From Ilyonectria destructans (Eukaryota; Ascomycota; Sordariomycetes; Hypocreales; Nectriaceae), in NCBI GenBank assembly GCA_020740775.1, contig JAHEWK010000006.1, positions 2,728,001 through 2,792,000 on the forward strand: 64,000 nt of DNA. The letters run 5' to 3'. The translations under genes and the position numbers were made by a program. This document shows positions 1 through 12,313 of this stretch, piece after piece; position 1 is the first letter of the stretch; the number at the start of each line of letters is the position of its first letter. A model generated the notes under the pieces. That model did no database searches. It was not told the origin of the DNA and saw nothing but the letters and a program-made list of their open reading frames with translations.

Positions 1-3000
1 TGACTCTGACGGGGGCGAGTCGGGGCCGATTAAGCCACGACTCGGGACGATGTAAGCTAAGCACATGGCACCCTCCAACTCCTTCATTAAGCTCTCGCCT
101 TATTATGCGCCTCAACGATAATCCGGTCGGCCACCCACCTTTGCATCTGAAGTAGCATGCAGCTCGGCTGCTGCATACGCCCATCCAAACATTTCAGTAC
201 TTTAGGAGAGTGGAAAGAGACAGCGTCTCTGTTTGTCTGCTGTGCGCGCCCCTTGCATTGGCGCTTCCCTTATGCACACGGATGTTGTGAAAAGCCCCAA
301 GAAATGCGTGCTTCGCGTACACTAACCACCTCGGCGGCTCCTCCTGCCAAATCAGGGAAGCAGGGAAGGCTAGTGGTGAAGGTGTGAGATGGTGATCAAG
401 GCGTCCACGCTGCCGGAGAAGGGAAATTGATGTCGGGGCAGGGAAATGCGGGAGAGCAACTGTTTCGACCGAGTCGCGCACTATGGAGTATTATGTTACG
501 TCCAAGTGTTGAAAGGCCAAGGTGCCTAGCGGTGCTTGACTCGGTGCAGCCGTCTGTGGAGTTTCTTCTAGAAAGGCGAGATGAGGCCAGGGGGTTACAA
601 AATTATGCCGGGGCCATCGATGCTGGGGCGGGATGTCCACCGCCGACCAACAGGCGCGCCCACTCGCGTCTCCGAAGTTATGTCACATCAGGCAGCTGGA
701 AGGGCCGGATGAATGATTCCTAGAGGGGATCCTTCTGGCAGTGTACCAAGCAGTCCCAGGTCCAGGGCGCTTTTGGTCACCGAAGGTCAGCAACCGAAAG
801 TTCAACCGGCGGTGGCCAGAACATCGCACAACACAGCACCAGCACACACATAAAACCACAGGGGAGGGATGCTGTATGCTATTTCCCGCCGGAAGCCGGG
901 CCACAGGGGAGTGAAGTGGATGAAAAGAAAACGCACGTACTTTGGACGAGACGGCACCCGCGGGTACAAGCCGGCTTTGTACTTCGTATCAAGTACACTT
1001 ACAGTTTTCGTTTCTTCTGTTTGCGACAATGGCACTGGTAATGACGGGGTGTGATTGTTGCGGTGTTGGCTGGGTGGAATGGACCAAGCCTACGAATAGA
1101 GCAACGACTAATCGTCTTACGGACGTGATGTCTGGCTTTGTTATCCCGGGCTTGGTAGTGGTCGCGATGCCGACCCTGCCTACCAATCCGAGCATTTATC
1201 ACCTCCAGCCGCAGCGTCAGCTTCCGCCAACTCCATGTCATTCGTCTTTCCCGACAGACCAGCCGCACTCTCTCCCTAGGGCCGGGTAATGGCGACCAGC
1301 GGACGGTGACGATGGGAGAAGCAAGCAAGCAGCAAGGGGACGGACCGCTCTGGTTGGCACGCAACCCGTCTCACCGTTTCTTTCCTTTTCCTCGCCATCA
1401 TCGCGCCCCCTGTTTCTGATTTCTTCGCTCTGCCACCCCCGCACAGCTCATTCCAAGTGCCTGCCCGTCATCCCGCCCTTCCCCGGCGCCAGATCAGAGA
1501 CGAGGCGTCGCGGGCACAGGCGTCAGGGCCTCCTTCTGGCGCCTTCGGTCAGGGACTTTTTCCGGCTGCCCATGTTCTAACCTACTGTGGGGGGAGTGTA
1601 GCTTGCCCGGCCCCTGCCGGGCGTAGCACCGGAGAGCTGCAGAGTGGGACCCGGAAGATGATATTTTGTGGAGAATTCTTCGTTTTTGCGGAGAATGGGA
1701 CGGGGGTGGACGCCATGTCCACGTTCCTGGATTTCACCACCCGATAACACTGCGCTAAAGTCGGACATGCCCCGGCGTTGCCCCTGGACGCCTGGAGGAT
1801 GCCCTGCTCTGTTAGCCGACGATGCAAGAGAGTTCAGGAGCCTGTACGACGTGAAGAGGAAGCACAGCTGATGGCCTGGAATCATACGATACCGTGTGCG
1901 GAGGGGGAAGAGACTATCAACCAGAGCATAGGGGCGACGTGACGAGTTATTCGTCAATTCCGCGCATGGCTAAAGTGTCAGCATCCTTAGTGAAGAACGG
2001 ATGGAGCCCATGCCTGGCTGAGCTGAGCTGGATTGGGCTGGACGAGGCGAAGTGTCGCGTGGGGACCCCAACAACAAGGAACGCACCCTATTCTACTGCA
2101 AGTTGTCTTCACTAGCTCGCCTTCATGCCGGCAAGCAAGGGTAAAACTAGGTGAGACCTGTGGAAGGTCCTTTGGCTCATGCCTTGCTAGGGAGCTAACA
2201 ACTTCAACCGAAGCATCAGCCCGATGCATGACTCAGGAGAATAAGCAAACAAGCAAACACAAACGCAATTAATAGGAAGCCATTCCGGATCGAAATACAG
2301 CACACCATATGAATCATTGGGCCGCTCTCAGGAAGTGGGCGCATCAAACATATTTACTGCCGCGTTTCCTGCATAATCCAATATTGGCCGCAGCAGGCCG
2401 GCCGACTCAGTTCAGTCTCCGGGGCAGGTCTTGGTGGCCATTCTCATGTAGCTATACCAACAAATGCCCGATTATCAGCATAGCTAGCCGACTAAAGGGT
2501 GCCTGGCGCTGCTAGGATACCAAGGGCGTTACCCGCAGAACTGTTGCCACGTTCCAATTCTCGGGCGAGCGGTGGTGTTGTTTACAGGTTTTACAGCAGG
2601 TATCCGGAGCGGTGTGTGCGTGTCTTGACAAAGAACAGCGTATCTCGGAGAATGAAGTCCTCAACTTTATATCTTGCCACGCCACGGGATGGACGGTATT
2701 CCCATATTGGGCCATATCCCGCCGGACTTTGTTCTGCTGACCGCCATTGATCCGGACATGTTAATCGCCCCGGTGGTCCAACCATCACGATATCAGCTTG
2801 CTCCCCAAGTATCAACGACAAGACAAATCGATTCGCACACTCCCTACACTCCTCAGACAAACCCCAAAATACACATCAATGCCACGCGTCCGCATCACCG
2901 GCCTCCGATCGTCCCGGACCAAAACCATGTCTGAAGTACACACGTCCCTCTCGGCGTTTCCTCCGGGGCCGGGATGCGATGCGATCGGGCCTCTCATTCC

Positions 3001-3461
3001 TCCCCCACAAAACACACAAGACATGACATCAGCGTCCGGGATCTGGTCTCCCGCATTACCTTGCTGACCGAGAGGGACGTAATGCTTGGTATATGCGAGC
3101 TCTCTGCTATGGATCCGCTGTGCCACCGGGGACTCTTCCGGGCTTCGTTGCTCCACTTGGTGAACGGGACTGTTTTACGTATGAAGACACGGTCTTTTAT
3201 ACCGAGTTTAGAGCCGTTGCTGGGACGTGCTTTGGTATGTGGCTCGCATGTTTATGACACGCTTTCTTCTCGTGCAACGGCACACCGACTGGGAACAAAA
3301 TCAAAGCATTCAAATCAGTCATGTCGTCATTTGACCCGGGGCGGGTTGATATCTGAACCCGAGATATAGTAACTAGGCAAATTCAGTGTATCTTGGTTCA
3401 CCGCCAACAGGCTACGCCCAGCGCTGGCCCGCTCGCCTGCTCGCCCTGTCATCCTTTCCAT
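1..3461. other. Gene-free stretch at the left edge
   Basis: I find no convincing coding region in this 3.4 kb. Open frames on both strands are short, overlap one another, lack recognisable motifs and do not join through plausible splice sites. No tRNA-like or rRNA-like sequence and no transposon ORF was seen. The right end is the 3' flank of the GCP3 gene. The rest may be promoter of a gene beyond the window or plain intergenic DNA. Confidence 0.6.
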
Positions 3462-6135
3462 TCATCCCTTCGAGGCACTCGCCGCAGCAGCGCCTGCTGA
3501 CGGCGCGACCTTGGTCTTCTTCCTCGTGGGCTGGTAAACATCGTTGAAGTTCATGGCCACGCCCAAGAAGCGCATATCCACGTCCGGCTGGTACGCCAAG
3601 TCGCCCAATAGAATTTGGAGCCTTTGGCGGAACCACGAGCCGAGCTGCCGTAGCCGCTCTTGCAACACGGGAAACTCGGACGCCACCTGGTCGGCGGGTG
3701 GAACGGCGGCGTCGTCGTCATGCCGTGTCGTGCTGCGGACGTCGGCCTCCTGGCGCCGCGTAAAGTCCGACACGCTCCAGCTGTACAATCCATCGACCGA
3801 TTCCCGGTACCTGAGCATCAGCCGCAGGATCTCGCCGAGCTGGACCATGTAAGAGGTGCGATCATCTTGCTTGGCGCCGAGGAGGCCCTTGTGCGTGATA
3901 TCGTTGAGATAGCGAGTGTGAGCCTTGATGAGATCGTCCAGCGTGCAGTCCTCCTTTTGGATCCGTTTCTGGAGCTCGCCCCAAGACGACTCGATGACTT
4001 CGAAAAGGATGTAGTACTGCAGTTGGCCCACAAAGTGTATCATCTCGGCCAGCACTCCGCGGGTCGATTTCCACGTCTGGGCGACCGCAGGGTCTGAGTT
4101 CTGCAACACGCCGCGGGCACCCGTCATGCACTTGCGCCAAGTAGACAAGAGGGCAAACTCAACACGCTTGATACGCCATAGGAAGTTGAAGACCTTTAGG
4201 TACTGCCTGTTGCCCCATTCCGTGACCACGACATCCACGGGGGCGTCAATCTTGTACTCGAGCGTGAAGCAGTCCCAGCCGATGTCACCGTGGGAGAGCT
4301 GCAGCATGCGCGCATCCAACCGTCGTAGGACCTCTGGGGAATCATACTGGGCATTGGATCCTCGGATTGCGTGCTCTAGCTGTGCTGTCAGGGTGTGCCT
4401 GTACTGCGCGCCAGCTGGACGATCCAGGTTGGCGGCGAGTGATTCCATCAACAGAGCGATGAAGTCGCCCTGGCCAAGAAGGATGTAATTCTTCAATGCC
4501 TGCAGATGCTCAAACAGGTGGAACTTGTTTGCCATCAGCTCAATGAGGCGCTTCATGGTAGTCTTGTAAGCCTCATCGATCCATGTCTCTAGCGTGGCCG
4601 TATCGCCATATGTCAACTCCTTGGATGCAGCTTTCGAGTAGTCTTCCACCCAGAGCGAGTCGCCGCAGCTATGTCGGATAAAGTTCAACGACTTGCCAAT
4701 CAGGAAGACCTTTTGGGCAAAGTCCTGGGTGATGATGCTGGGTATCATGTCCTTGTCAATCTCAAACTTGTCTTCCCAGACGTTGCCCTTGGAGGAATCT
4801 TTGCTCGGTGCCTTCTCTCTTACAAAGAATTCCTCGTAAGGATCGGAGAGTTCACCATCGTAGATCCAGTGTCGTAGAATATCGTAGAATGGTCTTGTGA
4901 AGCTCGCGAGCAGTCTTTCGGCGAAGGCAGCCACTACAGGATCTCCGTGAGATGAGGAGAAACTGTGTATCAAGGATACGAGTTGTCCGCCCTTTTTCTT
5001 CTCAGACTCTTCAGCAATGAGACTCATCAACCTCAGTCCCATTGTCGCCTCTCGCGTCCATACCACACACCTCTTCAAGGTGACACCTGCCTTTCCAATA
5101 CCCGCACGCGGTGCATCCTCATCAAGTGACGCCAAGGCCCTGCGTATTTGACCTTCCAAGGTGGCGATCAAGGTAAGATAGGATCGTAACTCGGCACTGA
5201 TGGCAGCGCGTAGGCTCTGGGCTAGTAGTCCCTTGGCGGGGCTCTTGCAGAATTCATCCAGACCGCGGAAAAGCAACGAGGGCTCTGCCAAGGTGTGGAG
5301 AAGAGAAACAAGCGGCAAGGGAAGAGTAGGGGGGAGTTTTAGGGTATATTGTTTCGCAAAGGGTAATGTTGTGGAGGAAAGTCCTTGGAGGGTGAACGGA
5401 AGGTCTCGGAGGATGACTGATTCTGGCGGATCGATCTCCGAGTAGTTGTTCGCCAAGAGTGTTGACTTCAATGAGACGTCTCTTTTGGGGGCTTCAGGCC
5501 GCGGTTCTCCATCCTCATCAACCTGCTTCCCCTCCTTGACCTTGGGTGGAAGACTCTTAAGGCCTTCGGGTTGGAATGCCTCCTTGAACTGCTCCTCCTC
5601 ATGTTTGGTTGTTTTTGATGACCGTTCTCGACCTTGCCGTTTGATCACGTCCCGACTGATTGCGTCTCGGTAGTTGGGCGCCGATGGCTTCACAGGGCTA
5701 AGCGGGAGGGGCTCATTTGGGTCTGGGGAGTCGGCAAGTTGGTAGAGTAGGTAGAGGATTGCCCACTTGTGCTCGAGAACGGGTAACGATAGGAGTCTGG
5801 AGTAGAGATTCGAGAATCGGAGGGCCTGGCTCGGGTTGCTTTGAATGAGCTTCCGCTTTATGAGGTCGGAGGCATGGTTGACGTCGGACGAAATGGCGGG
5901 GGAGGATGGACTGGGACTCGATCAGCAAGTGCCCGGGCGAGGCGAGGCGAAGCGAGGGAGGAGCAGGAGCAGCAAATGCAGCAAATGCAGCAACTTACCT
6001 GTCTAAAATAGACTTGACGAGTTCGAAGCAGGTGTCGTGGCGCTCTTGTGCGGCTTCTTCGCTAGCGTTGGGATCGCTAGGTACGATGTGGGTTATCAAG
6101 CTGTCGATAGCATTCGTGATGCGGTCAGGAGCCAT
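3462..6135 (-). CDS. spc98: Gamma-tubulin complex component 3 (Spc98/Alp6/GCP3)
   Basis: Subunit of the gamma-tubulin complex that nucleates microtubules at the spindle pole body. Model: exon 1 5999-6135 and exon 2 3462-5910, 861 aa. The intron has a GTAAG donor, and a second in-frame acceptor lies 6 nt upstream (exon from 5916). The Spc97/Spc98 (GRIP) region runs from about residue 210 to 850. It contains family landmarks: RDLPFTLQG, HWIYDGELSDPYEEFFV, KVFLIGKSLNFIRHSCGD, LLGQGDFIALLMESL, ATNAQ-like NAQYDSPEVLRRLD, LKVFNFLWRIKRVE and EMIHFVGQLQYYILFEV. These match GCP3 better than GCP2. The start is ATG at 6135 in a GCC-ATG-G context, but a second ATG lies 8 nt upstream in another frame. It diverges from ada1 across 554 bp. 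Confidence 0.95.
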
Positions 6136-6143
6136 GGCGGCAT
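6096..6143 (-). other. Upstream ORF overlapping the GCP3 start
   Basis: An ATG at 6143, in an ACA-ATG context, opens a 15-codon frame ending in TGA at 6096. It covers the GCP3 ATG at 6135 out of frame. If transcription starts upstream of 6143, ribosomes must scan past it to make GCP3. Confidence 0.4.
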
Positions 6144-6689
6144 TGTCGCAAGCGACCAGCGATTGCGAGGGGCGCGGGGGCAGGTCGCAGTTTCAGATTC
6201 ACTCCAGCGGCGAAGGCTGCACTTAATCCCGAGATCTGGCCAGGTCGAAGCAGCGAGCGAGAGTGTCGATGTTTGTGATATTGGGTCGACTCGGGAGAGA
6301 CGCGCCAGACGCGACAGGCGGGAGCTGGTAGTGGTGGGATAGGGCGGTGCCGTATTGGGCAGGTAGCGGGAACCTTGGTGGCCAGCTTACAGCGGTGCGC
6401 CCTAAAGTAGAGGCTACCTTGGCCGTGCGCTGTCCTCGGCGTCCGTGGGCTTCGCGGCAAAATTTCCGACGACACTTCATCTGTCGACGTATTTCCATCA
6501 TAACGTCAACCGCGGATCAGCTCGCCATCACACCGCTTGCCTCACAATGCCTATTTCATCAGGCTGACTCCGAATCCGTGATCGCACCACCACCGCCGTT
6601 CGTTTCAATCAACTCATGCGTCTTTTCTCCGCGTCGCGCCGCGCTACACTGCCGCACGCGACGCCGTCGCTGATTCCCCCCGTATCAAG
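6136..6689. promoter_or_regulatory. Divergent promoter region, GCP3 / ada1
   Basis: A 554-bp head-to-head interval between two housekeeping genes must contain both promoters and both 5' leaders. No clear TATA box was seen. The ada1 side is C-rich just before its ATG. Confidence 0.6.
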
Positions 6690-6720
6690 ATGCCCGACAT
6701 CGACCCCGCGGCTCTGCTGA
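6616..6720 (+). other. Upstream ORF overlapping the ada1 start
   Basis: An ATG at 6616, in a weak CTC-ATG context, opens 34 codons and ends in TGA at 6718-6720. It passes over the ada1 ATG at 6690 in another frame. It matters only if the transcript begins upstream of 6616. Confidence 0.3.
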
Positions 6721-8193
6721 GCCGCTCATCAGTCAGCCTCTCGACTCCTATTCTATCAACAAAGACTCTCGCGGGCTCGACTCCTGGCGCGCCCAAAGTC
6801 GCCAAGTCGAGCCAGATTATCCCCGCCCGAATTGACCTCGAGCCGCTGTACGCCGCGCTCAAAGCCGCCATCGGTCCGGAACAATGGGTAGTCTATAAGG
6901 AGGCAACCACCGAGTTCTTGATCGGTAGGCATCGCGCGCATGCCGTCCCGAGTTGCGCCTGCTAACCTCTGCGACAGGCCGTCTGAACCAGACCGAGTAC
7001 TCGGAGCGTATCGACCCCATCCTCGCCGGACCTGGGGACAAGGACCATCTTCACAACAACCTCACCGCCGCCATCTATGGAAACGTTACCCGCGAGATGC
7101 CTGACCAGGGCCTGGCGCCCTGGGTCAGTGCAAACGATAAACCCGCAGCGACTGCAGGAAGCAAACCGATATCAGGTGATGCCGCTGAGCGCAGGTTGAA
7201 GGGAGATGTGATGCAGCTACCCGCGCGGGACCGGAGACGTGTCAAGGATCTGGCCCACAATGAGGTTTGTGCCCTCCGACCGTTGCTTTCATCAATACTA
7301 ACAGGCTGCAAAGTGGGATCCGCACGAGAGTATATCAAATGTGTTTACAGAGACGCATCGCAAGCCATCAGTCGTTGCAGACGCGCCTCCAAGTGCCGTA
7401 GGGGGAATTAACAATATGAGTAAGGTGTACGCTAACCTACGTCTGGTTTATCTCTAATAATTCAATAGACTTCGACCTAGAGATTCGAAAACGATTCGCC
7501 CAACCACTGGCTATCGAGTCAGGCGAGTTTCCCGACATCGGTATGATAAGTGGTCGAATGCTACCATTCTGCTACGAAGCCGGACTTGTCAGTGGCCATA
7601 CGGCAGAAGCTCCACAGTTCTTGTCGGTTGCCGTGGAGACTTTTATCAAGGAAATCTTGACGCAAGTGTTTAGTCGTACACGGAGTAATGGCCCTGGCGA
7701 CTCCGGTAGCGCAGGGTTCGGGATTGGAACGACTTGGATTCAAACCAACAAGTACCGACAGCAACTCGGATATGAAGAGGATGCTGCCCAGCGTGGTGAG
7801 GTTGCCCGCGACAAGAGTGGCTTCCTCCCGATCGAGTCCAAGGCTGCTAGTGAGCGTGGGCCTCTGGGGATGTCAGATTTACGCCTCTCCTTGGAGATGG
7901 CGGATACCGGAATGGCTCAGTTCCCTGTTCTTATGACCCAGGTGCTATACGGATATCGGGAGGGCGAGTTGGAGAACTGGGACGACTATACTTGGGTCCA
8001 CGATTACGACCCCACAGGGCGAGTTGAAGAGATTCTCCCTGTTGGAATAAATGGCGGCAAGAGCCACGACTTGGTCAACGGGCACGTGGATGCTATGGAT
8101 ATTGACAACGATATGTGGTGGGAGGGCGCAGAAAGCGAAGACATGGACATGCTGGACGGTGTTCTAGACTCGTGCTTCGCGGTAGGGTCCTAG
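6690..8193 (+). CDS. hfi1: SAGA complex subunit Ada1/Hfi1
   Basis: Structural subunit of the SAGA histone acetyltransferase coactivator. Exons 6690-6924, 6978-7264, 7314-7419 and 7469-8193 give 450 aa in frame. The SAGA-Tad1 family region starts near residue 48 with [20 protein letters not shown] and [18 protein letters not shown], followed by RIDPIL and [13 protein letters not shown]. This N-terminal helical block is typical of Ada1. The central part has [13 protein letters not shown] and the [14 protein letters not shown] motif seen in fungal members. The tail is acidic and rich in D, E and M. The first intron falls inside the N-terminal block, and its removal restores continuity (FLIG|RLNQTE). 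Assignment rests on motif recognition. The third exon is the least certain because two acceptors are possible near 7305 and 7314. Confidence 0.9.
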
Positions 8194-10888
8194 GGGAACT
8201 CGGCGAGAGCCTACCGCCCCGCATAACACAAATGGCAAAGACATGACAACAGGATTACGGGAAGCGAACGGCGAGGACAGGAGCAAGGAGCCGGCGTTTG
8301 ACAGGCACCTAGGCCGCATTGCCGGCGTGGAATTTTGGGGGATCGAATGCATTTGCGTCGGCAAGCATCATTTGGCGCAAGGGGTTCGGCATTTTTTTCT
8401 TCATTTTCCGTCAAGGTTTCTGGTTGATTAGTTTCTTTTTTTCAACACTGTACTCTATGGTCGCTAGGAGGGGTCTGAGCGGCGTCTTGGATGAGGGCGA
8501 GCAGCAGGAGGATCGAAGGATTGGGGCTTCGTGTACTTTATCATGCCAGGAACGATACCCGAGAGGCTCGTAAGGAGCAACTCCGTACAACCGTAGGTGG
8601 AGGCCAAGGGGATGGGGGTTAGGTACTTGAATAATTGTTGTTGCAAGAGAATTCGGGTGACTGGGGAGTAATGCGGTTTGTGTGACACTGCAGCTTGACT
8701 ACTGCGCATGATGACGGATCTAGAATCTAGGAGACGGGTAGGTGCAGGTGGAGGACAGGTTTGTCCATGACGGCGAATGGCTACGGGGTTTGTGATTGCC
8801 GTGCAAAACAGACAGAGCGGAAGTGACAGCACTGGGAGAGTCTCAGGGGCAACAGGATGGTGAATGTTGTGAATGCTGGTGCACATCTGCACGGAGTCGG
8901 GGCGCGAAGGCGTGAGGCTAATGACGACGCAGGAAAACAGTGACGAGTTGCCTGGCCATACAGGGCGTCGCTGGCAGCCACTAGACGTCACTGGGCTGGC
9001 GTTCCAGCAGCCGGGCGGGGGGTAGCTTAGGGGAGCTCGCGTAGGGAGGTAGCTGTAACCTAGGGCTGGGGACGGAGCTCGCATGGCGGCTGGGGCACCC
9101 TAGAACTCTAGCGGCGCGGAGACTGGAAGCAGCCTGCGATGCAAAGGCAGCACTGGCAGACCAACCCAAGGTAGAGGAGGCACCAGCAGCAAATAGGAGG
9201 AGATGACGGAAAGCTCAACACACGTACAGCACGCGGCGGCACCGCTAAGCCAACAGGCAGACAGCTGGAGCCGGCGGCCTGGCACCTAAGATCTGGCGGC
9301 GCGTCCCCAAGGGCGAACGCCGGGACGCACTGATCACGATGCGACCTGGCCCCTGTGCCTATGGCCGCCTTGAGCTTCGGGAAAAAAGGTGGCGACAGGC
9401 TAACGATGGCCCAGTACACACCTTATTGGGCTGGGCCGGCTTGCGCCTTTGGCTTATTCCGGCGGGCGCACCGAAGACGTAGACGGAAGGAAACGCATAA
9501 CCTAGGGGGGTTTGGCGAGTCCCGTTCCGGTAGAGACCCAGGCTGGGCGGCGAGATGCTGGGCGGCTAAGTAGATGCTGGGCGGCGAGATGCAGGCCCAA
9601 CTTGCAAGTGCCGATAATAGCGTTGCGTGAAATCCAAGCAGCGTCGATGGCACGCCTCTGGGGCTGCACCGCATCGCAGCGGATGTGCGTCTGGAAGAAA
9701 CGCACTGATCGGCGGTGGGCCCGTGCGCGGCATTCTAGAAAGCTTCCCGGCGGCACCTCTGGAACTCTTTCACCTCTCCTCTCCTCTTCCCCCACTCTGC
9801 TCCCATTCCGTCCCTCGTCCCCTCGTCTCGTCCCGCCCGCGCCTTTCAGGCCTGCTACTCTTCTTCTTCTCTTCCTCTTCTTCCACTACTTCTTCTATCT
9901 CCCATCCCATCCCTTTGCAACCCCGGGGTCTTTCCTGCGTCTCCCTGGCTCCTCCTTCACAGACTGAGTCGACGGCTCGCTGACCCAGCATCCACCCATC
10001 TATCCATCCATCCATCTACTTTTCCCCTCCTCCCTCGCTCTCTCTTCTCACCCCTTCGCCCTCGCTCGCCGCCGAAGCTGCCCTGGTCTGTTCGGCCTGG
10101 CCTGACCGTCTGATCCGTGTCCGCGCTACTGCCCTCTTGGACGCTCTAAGACCTCACCGGGAATACGGTCATCGGTCAATCCGACTCGCAGGGTCACCTT
10201 TGCCAGGATCCCAAGTGAGTCAACCCTGTCCGCAGCTGCCCTGTGCTGGGTGCTACCGCCGCCCATTCCATCCCGTCCACCACCACCTCCACCTCTCCAA
10301 CGACGCAAGCACTCAAACGCGTCTTCCGGATGCCCTGTCCAAGGGCGTCCATATCCCCAGACGACAAACGGCGTCTTCGATAGCTCGTCGACTGTCCGCT
10401 TGTCCATCTTGCCACAACGTCACGCCTCCGTTACGCTTGTCACACTCCCCTCCATGCTCCCTCCCATAGCCTGCCATACCTTGTCTATCTGGCGGGGCCC
10501 CGCCCACGCCACATCATGCCCAAGCGCGGATTGCAGCCCGTTTCCCGCTTCACTTTCCTTTGGCCAACGCCTCCCCGGTTCAGCTTTGGCCAGGCACCTC
10601 CACAGCTCCTTTCCCGCTTGATGCCTCCTTTGTCTTCTTCAATTGCATTTGATCTCCGCGCAAGCGTCTAATCACGGTCTTTACTAGTCTTGGCCCAGCT
10701 CGCCGGTCCTCAACTTTCGCATTAAAGGCGCCTAGGCAGCTGTATGTCAAACTTCCATCGTCTGCATCTACATGTTACTCACCCTTCCCGCCCGTCTTTC
10801 CACTTCGTTCTCCCCCTCCAACAAATTTCACCCCACCGACACATTTCCCAGACATCTTCCACATCTTCCCCCATGACACTGGTGCAAC
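8194..10888. other. Intergenic region and long pyrimidine-rich leader of the PKA regulatory subunit gene
   Basis: No supported gene in 2.7 kb. A 206-codon frame on the minus strand at 8464-9084 has no recognisable motif. A short imperfect repeat of GATGCTGGGCGGC-like units sits at about 9540-9592. From about 9740 to 10880 the plus strand is strongly C/T-rich, as in long fungal 5' leaders, but it contains several ATGs (for example 10326, 10453, 10515, 10619, 10742, 10771), so part of it may be intronic or promoter. Confidence 0.5.
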
Positions 10889-10902
10889 ATGTCTCTACCT
10901 GA
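10873..10902 (+). other. Upstream ORF overlapping the PKA-R start codon
   Basis: An ATG at 10873 in a weak CCC-ATG context opens a nine-codon frame ending in TGA at 10900-10902. It overlaps the main ATG at 10889, which has A at position -3, out of frame. Leaky scanning would be needed to reach the main start. Confidence 0.5.
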
Positions 10903-12313
10903 AGCTTACCAGAGCGAGATCCAGGCGCTCAATCAACAGGTCCTCCAGGCTCGCCCCTCCGATATCCTCCAATTTTGTGCCGACTACTTCGCAAACCGAC
11001 TCGTGAACCAGCGGCCGGCGTCTCATGCCACTGCCGGCGATACCTTTTCAAATATCCCCCCCTCGAGCCCTCCAACTTGGAACGCCATGGCCGGTCCATT
11101 CACGAGCCCCTTTGGGGATAACAGCAACCCTTTCGGTAGCAACGCCGCAGCCAACAACTTGATGCACCGCGTCATTGAGGAGGAAGAGAACGATACCATC
11201 GCTTCTCCCACAGACAGACACTTTGGCAATGGCCCGGTGTCCATGTTCTCGGGCCCTTTTGGTGGCGATGCATCCTCCGACGTCCCTCTCACCTCCAGGA
11301 GCCCCCCGAACCCAGATAGCTACCCAGCTCAGTATAACTTTGCCCGTCGAACTTCAGTGTCGGCAGAGTCCCTCAAACCCACTGCCGACAGTTCTGACAA
11401 CTGGACCCCCCCATATCATGAGAAGTCCGCGGAGCAGATAGAGCGGCTCACACGCGCCATTGAGGGCAACTTTTTGTTCAGCCATCTCGAGGATGAACAG
11501 AGCGCCCAAATCTTGGGTGCCTTGGTCGAGAAGCCGATACCTGCCAAAGGAATCAAGGTACGTCACTCTCTCGCATGGCATGTAAGTGGTGGTACTGACA
11601 GGGATCTTTAGGTAATCAGCCAAGGAGATGCTGGCGACTACTTTTACGTCGTTGAGAAGGGTTCATTTGACGTACATGTCAACTCGAGTGGAGCCCTCCA
11701 ACCCGGTGCCGACGGCATGGGGGACAAGGTTGGCGATATCCAGGCCGGCGGTTCTTTCGGCGAGCTTGCGCTCATGTACAATGCCCCGCGCGCCGCCACC
11801 GTCGTCTCGGCCGAAGCTGGGTGTACCGTGTGGGCTCTCGATCGTCTGACCTTCCGGCGCATCTTGATGGAGTCGACGTTTGCTCGCAGACGGATGTACG
11901 AGAGCTTCCTTGAGGAGGTCCCAATCCTCAAGACCATCACCCCATACGAGCGTTCCAAGATTGCCGACGCATTGGAGACGAAGAAGTTTGCCCCGGGAGA
12001 GCTCATCATCAAGGAGGGCGATCCAGGCCATGCATTCTACCTCCTATCGAGTGGCGAGGCAGACGCCTACAAGGGTGACCCGTCGAACAAAGTACTCCAC
12101 TACAGCAAGGGAGACTTCTTTGGCGAGTTGGCTCTGCTGAATGACGCGCCGCGAGCCGCTAGCGTCGTAGCCGCGTCAGATGTAAAAGTGGCCAGCCTGG
12201 GCAAGAACGCATTCCAGCGGTTGCTAGGACCCGTGGAGGGAATCATGCGACGGACCAAGTACGAGGGTGTCAAGTCGGGCGTCGAGGAGATGGACCCCCT
12301 GCATACGGGCTAG
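10889..12313 (+). CDS. pkaR: cAMP-dependent protein kinase regulatory subunit
   Basis: Inhibitory, cAMP-binding subunit of protein kinase A. Exons 10889-11557 and 11612-12313 give 456 aa. The N-terminus has the RIIa-like dimerisation and docking helix (ILQFCADYFANRL, residues 26-38). The inhibitor sequence RRTSVS lies at 153-158; it is a serine-containing, substrate-type site, so it is likely autophosphorylated (R-II-like; family knowledge). Two cyclic-nucleotide binding domains follow, with phosphate-binding cassettes GSFGELALMYNAPRAATV near 270 and GDFFGELALLNDAPRAASV near 390. Both keep the Glu and Arg that bind cAMP. The single intron interrupts the first binding domain. It converges on cwf7, with 570 bp between stop codons. 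Confidence 0.97.

Noticed and set aside
8464..9084. 206-codon minus-strand ORF
   Set aside because: No motif, no hydrophobic pattern, Ser/Pro-rich composition as expected of non-coding C/T-rich DNA.
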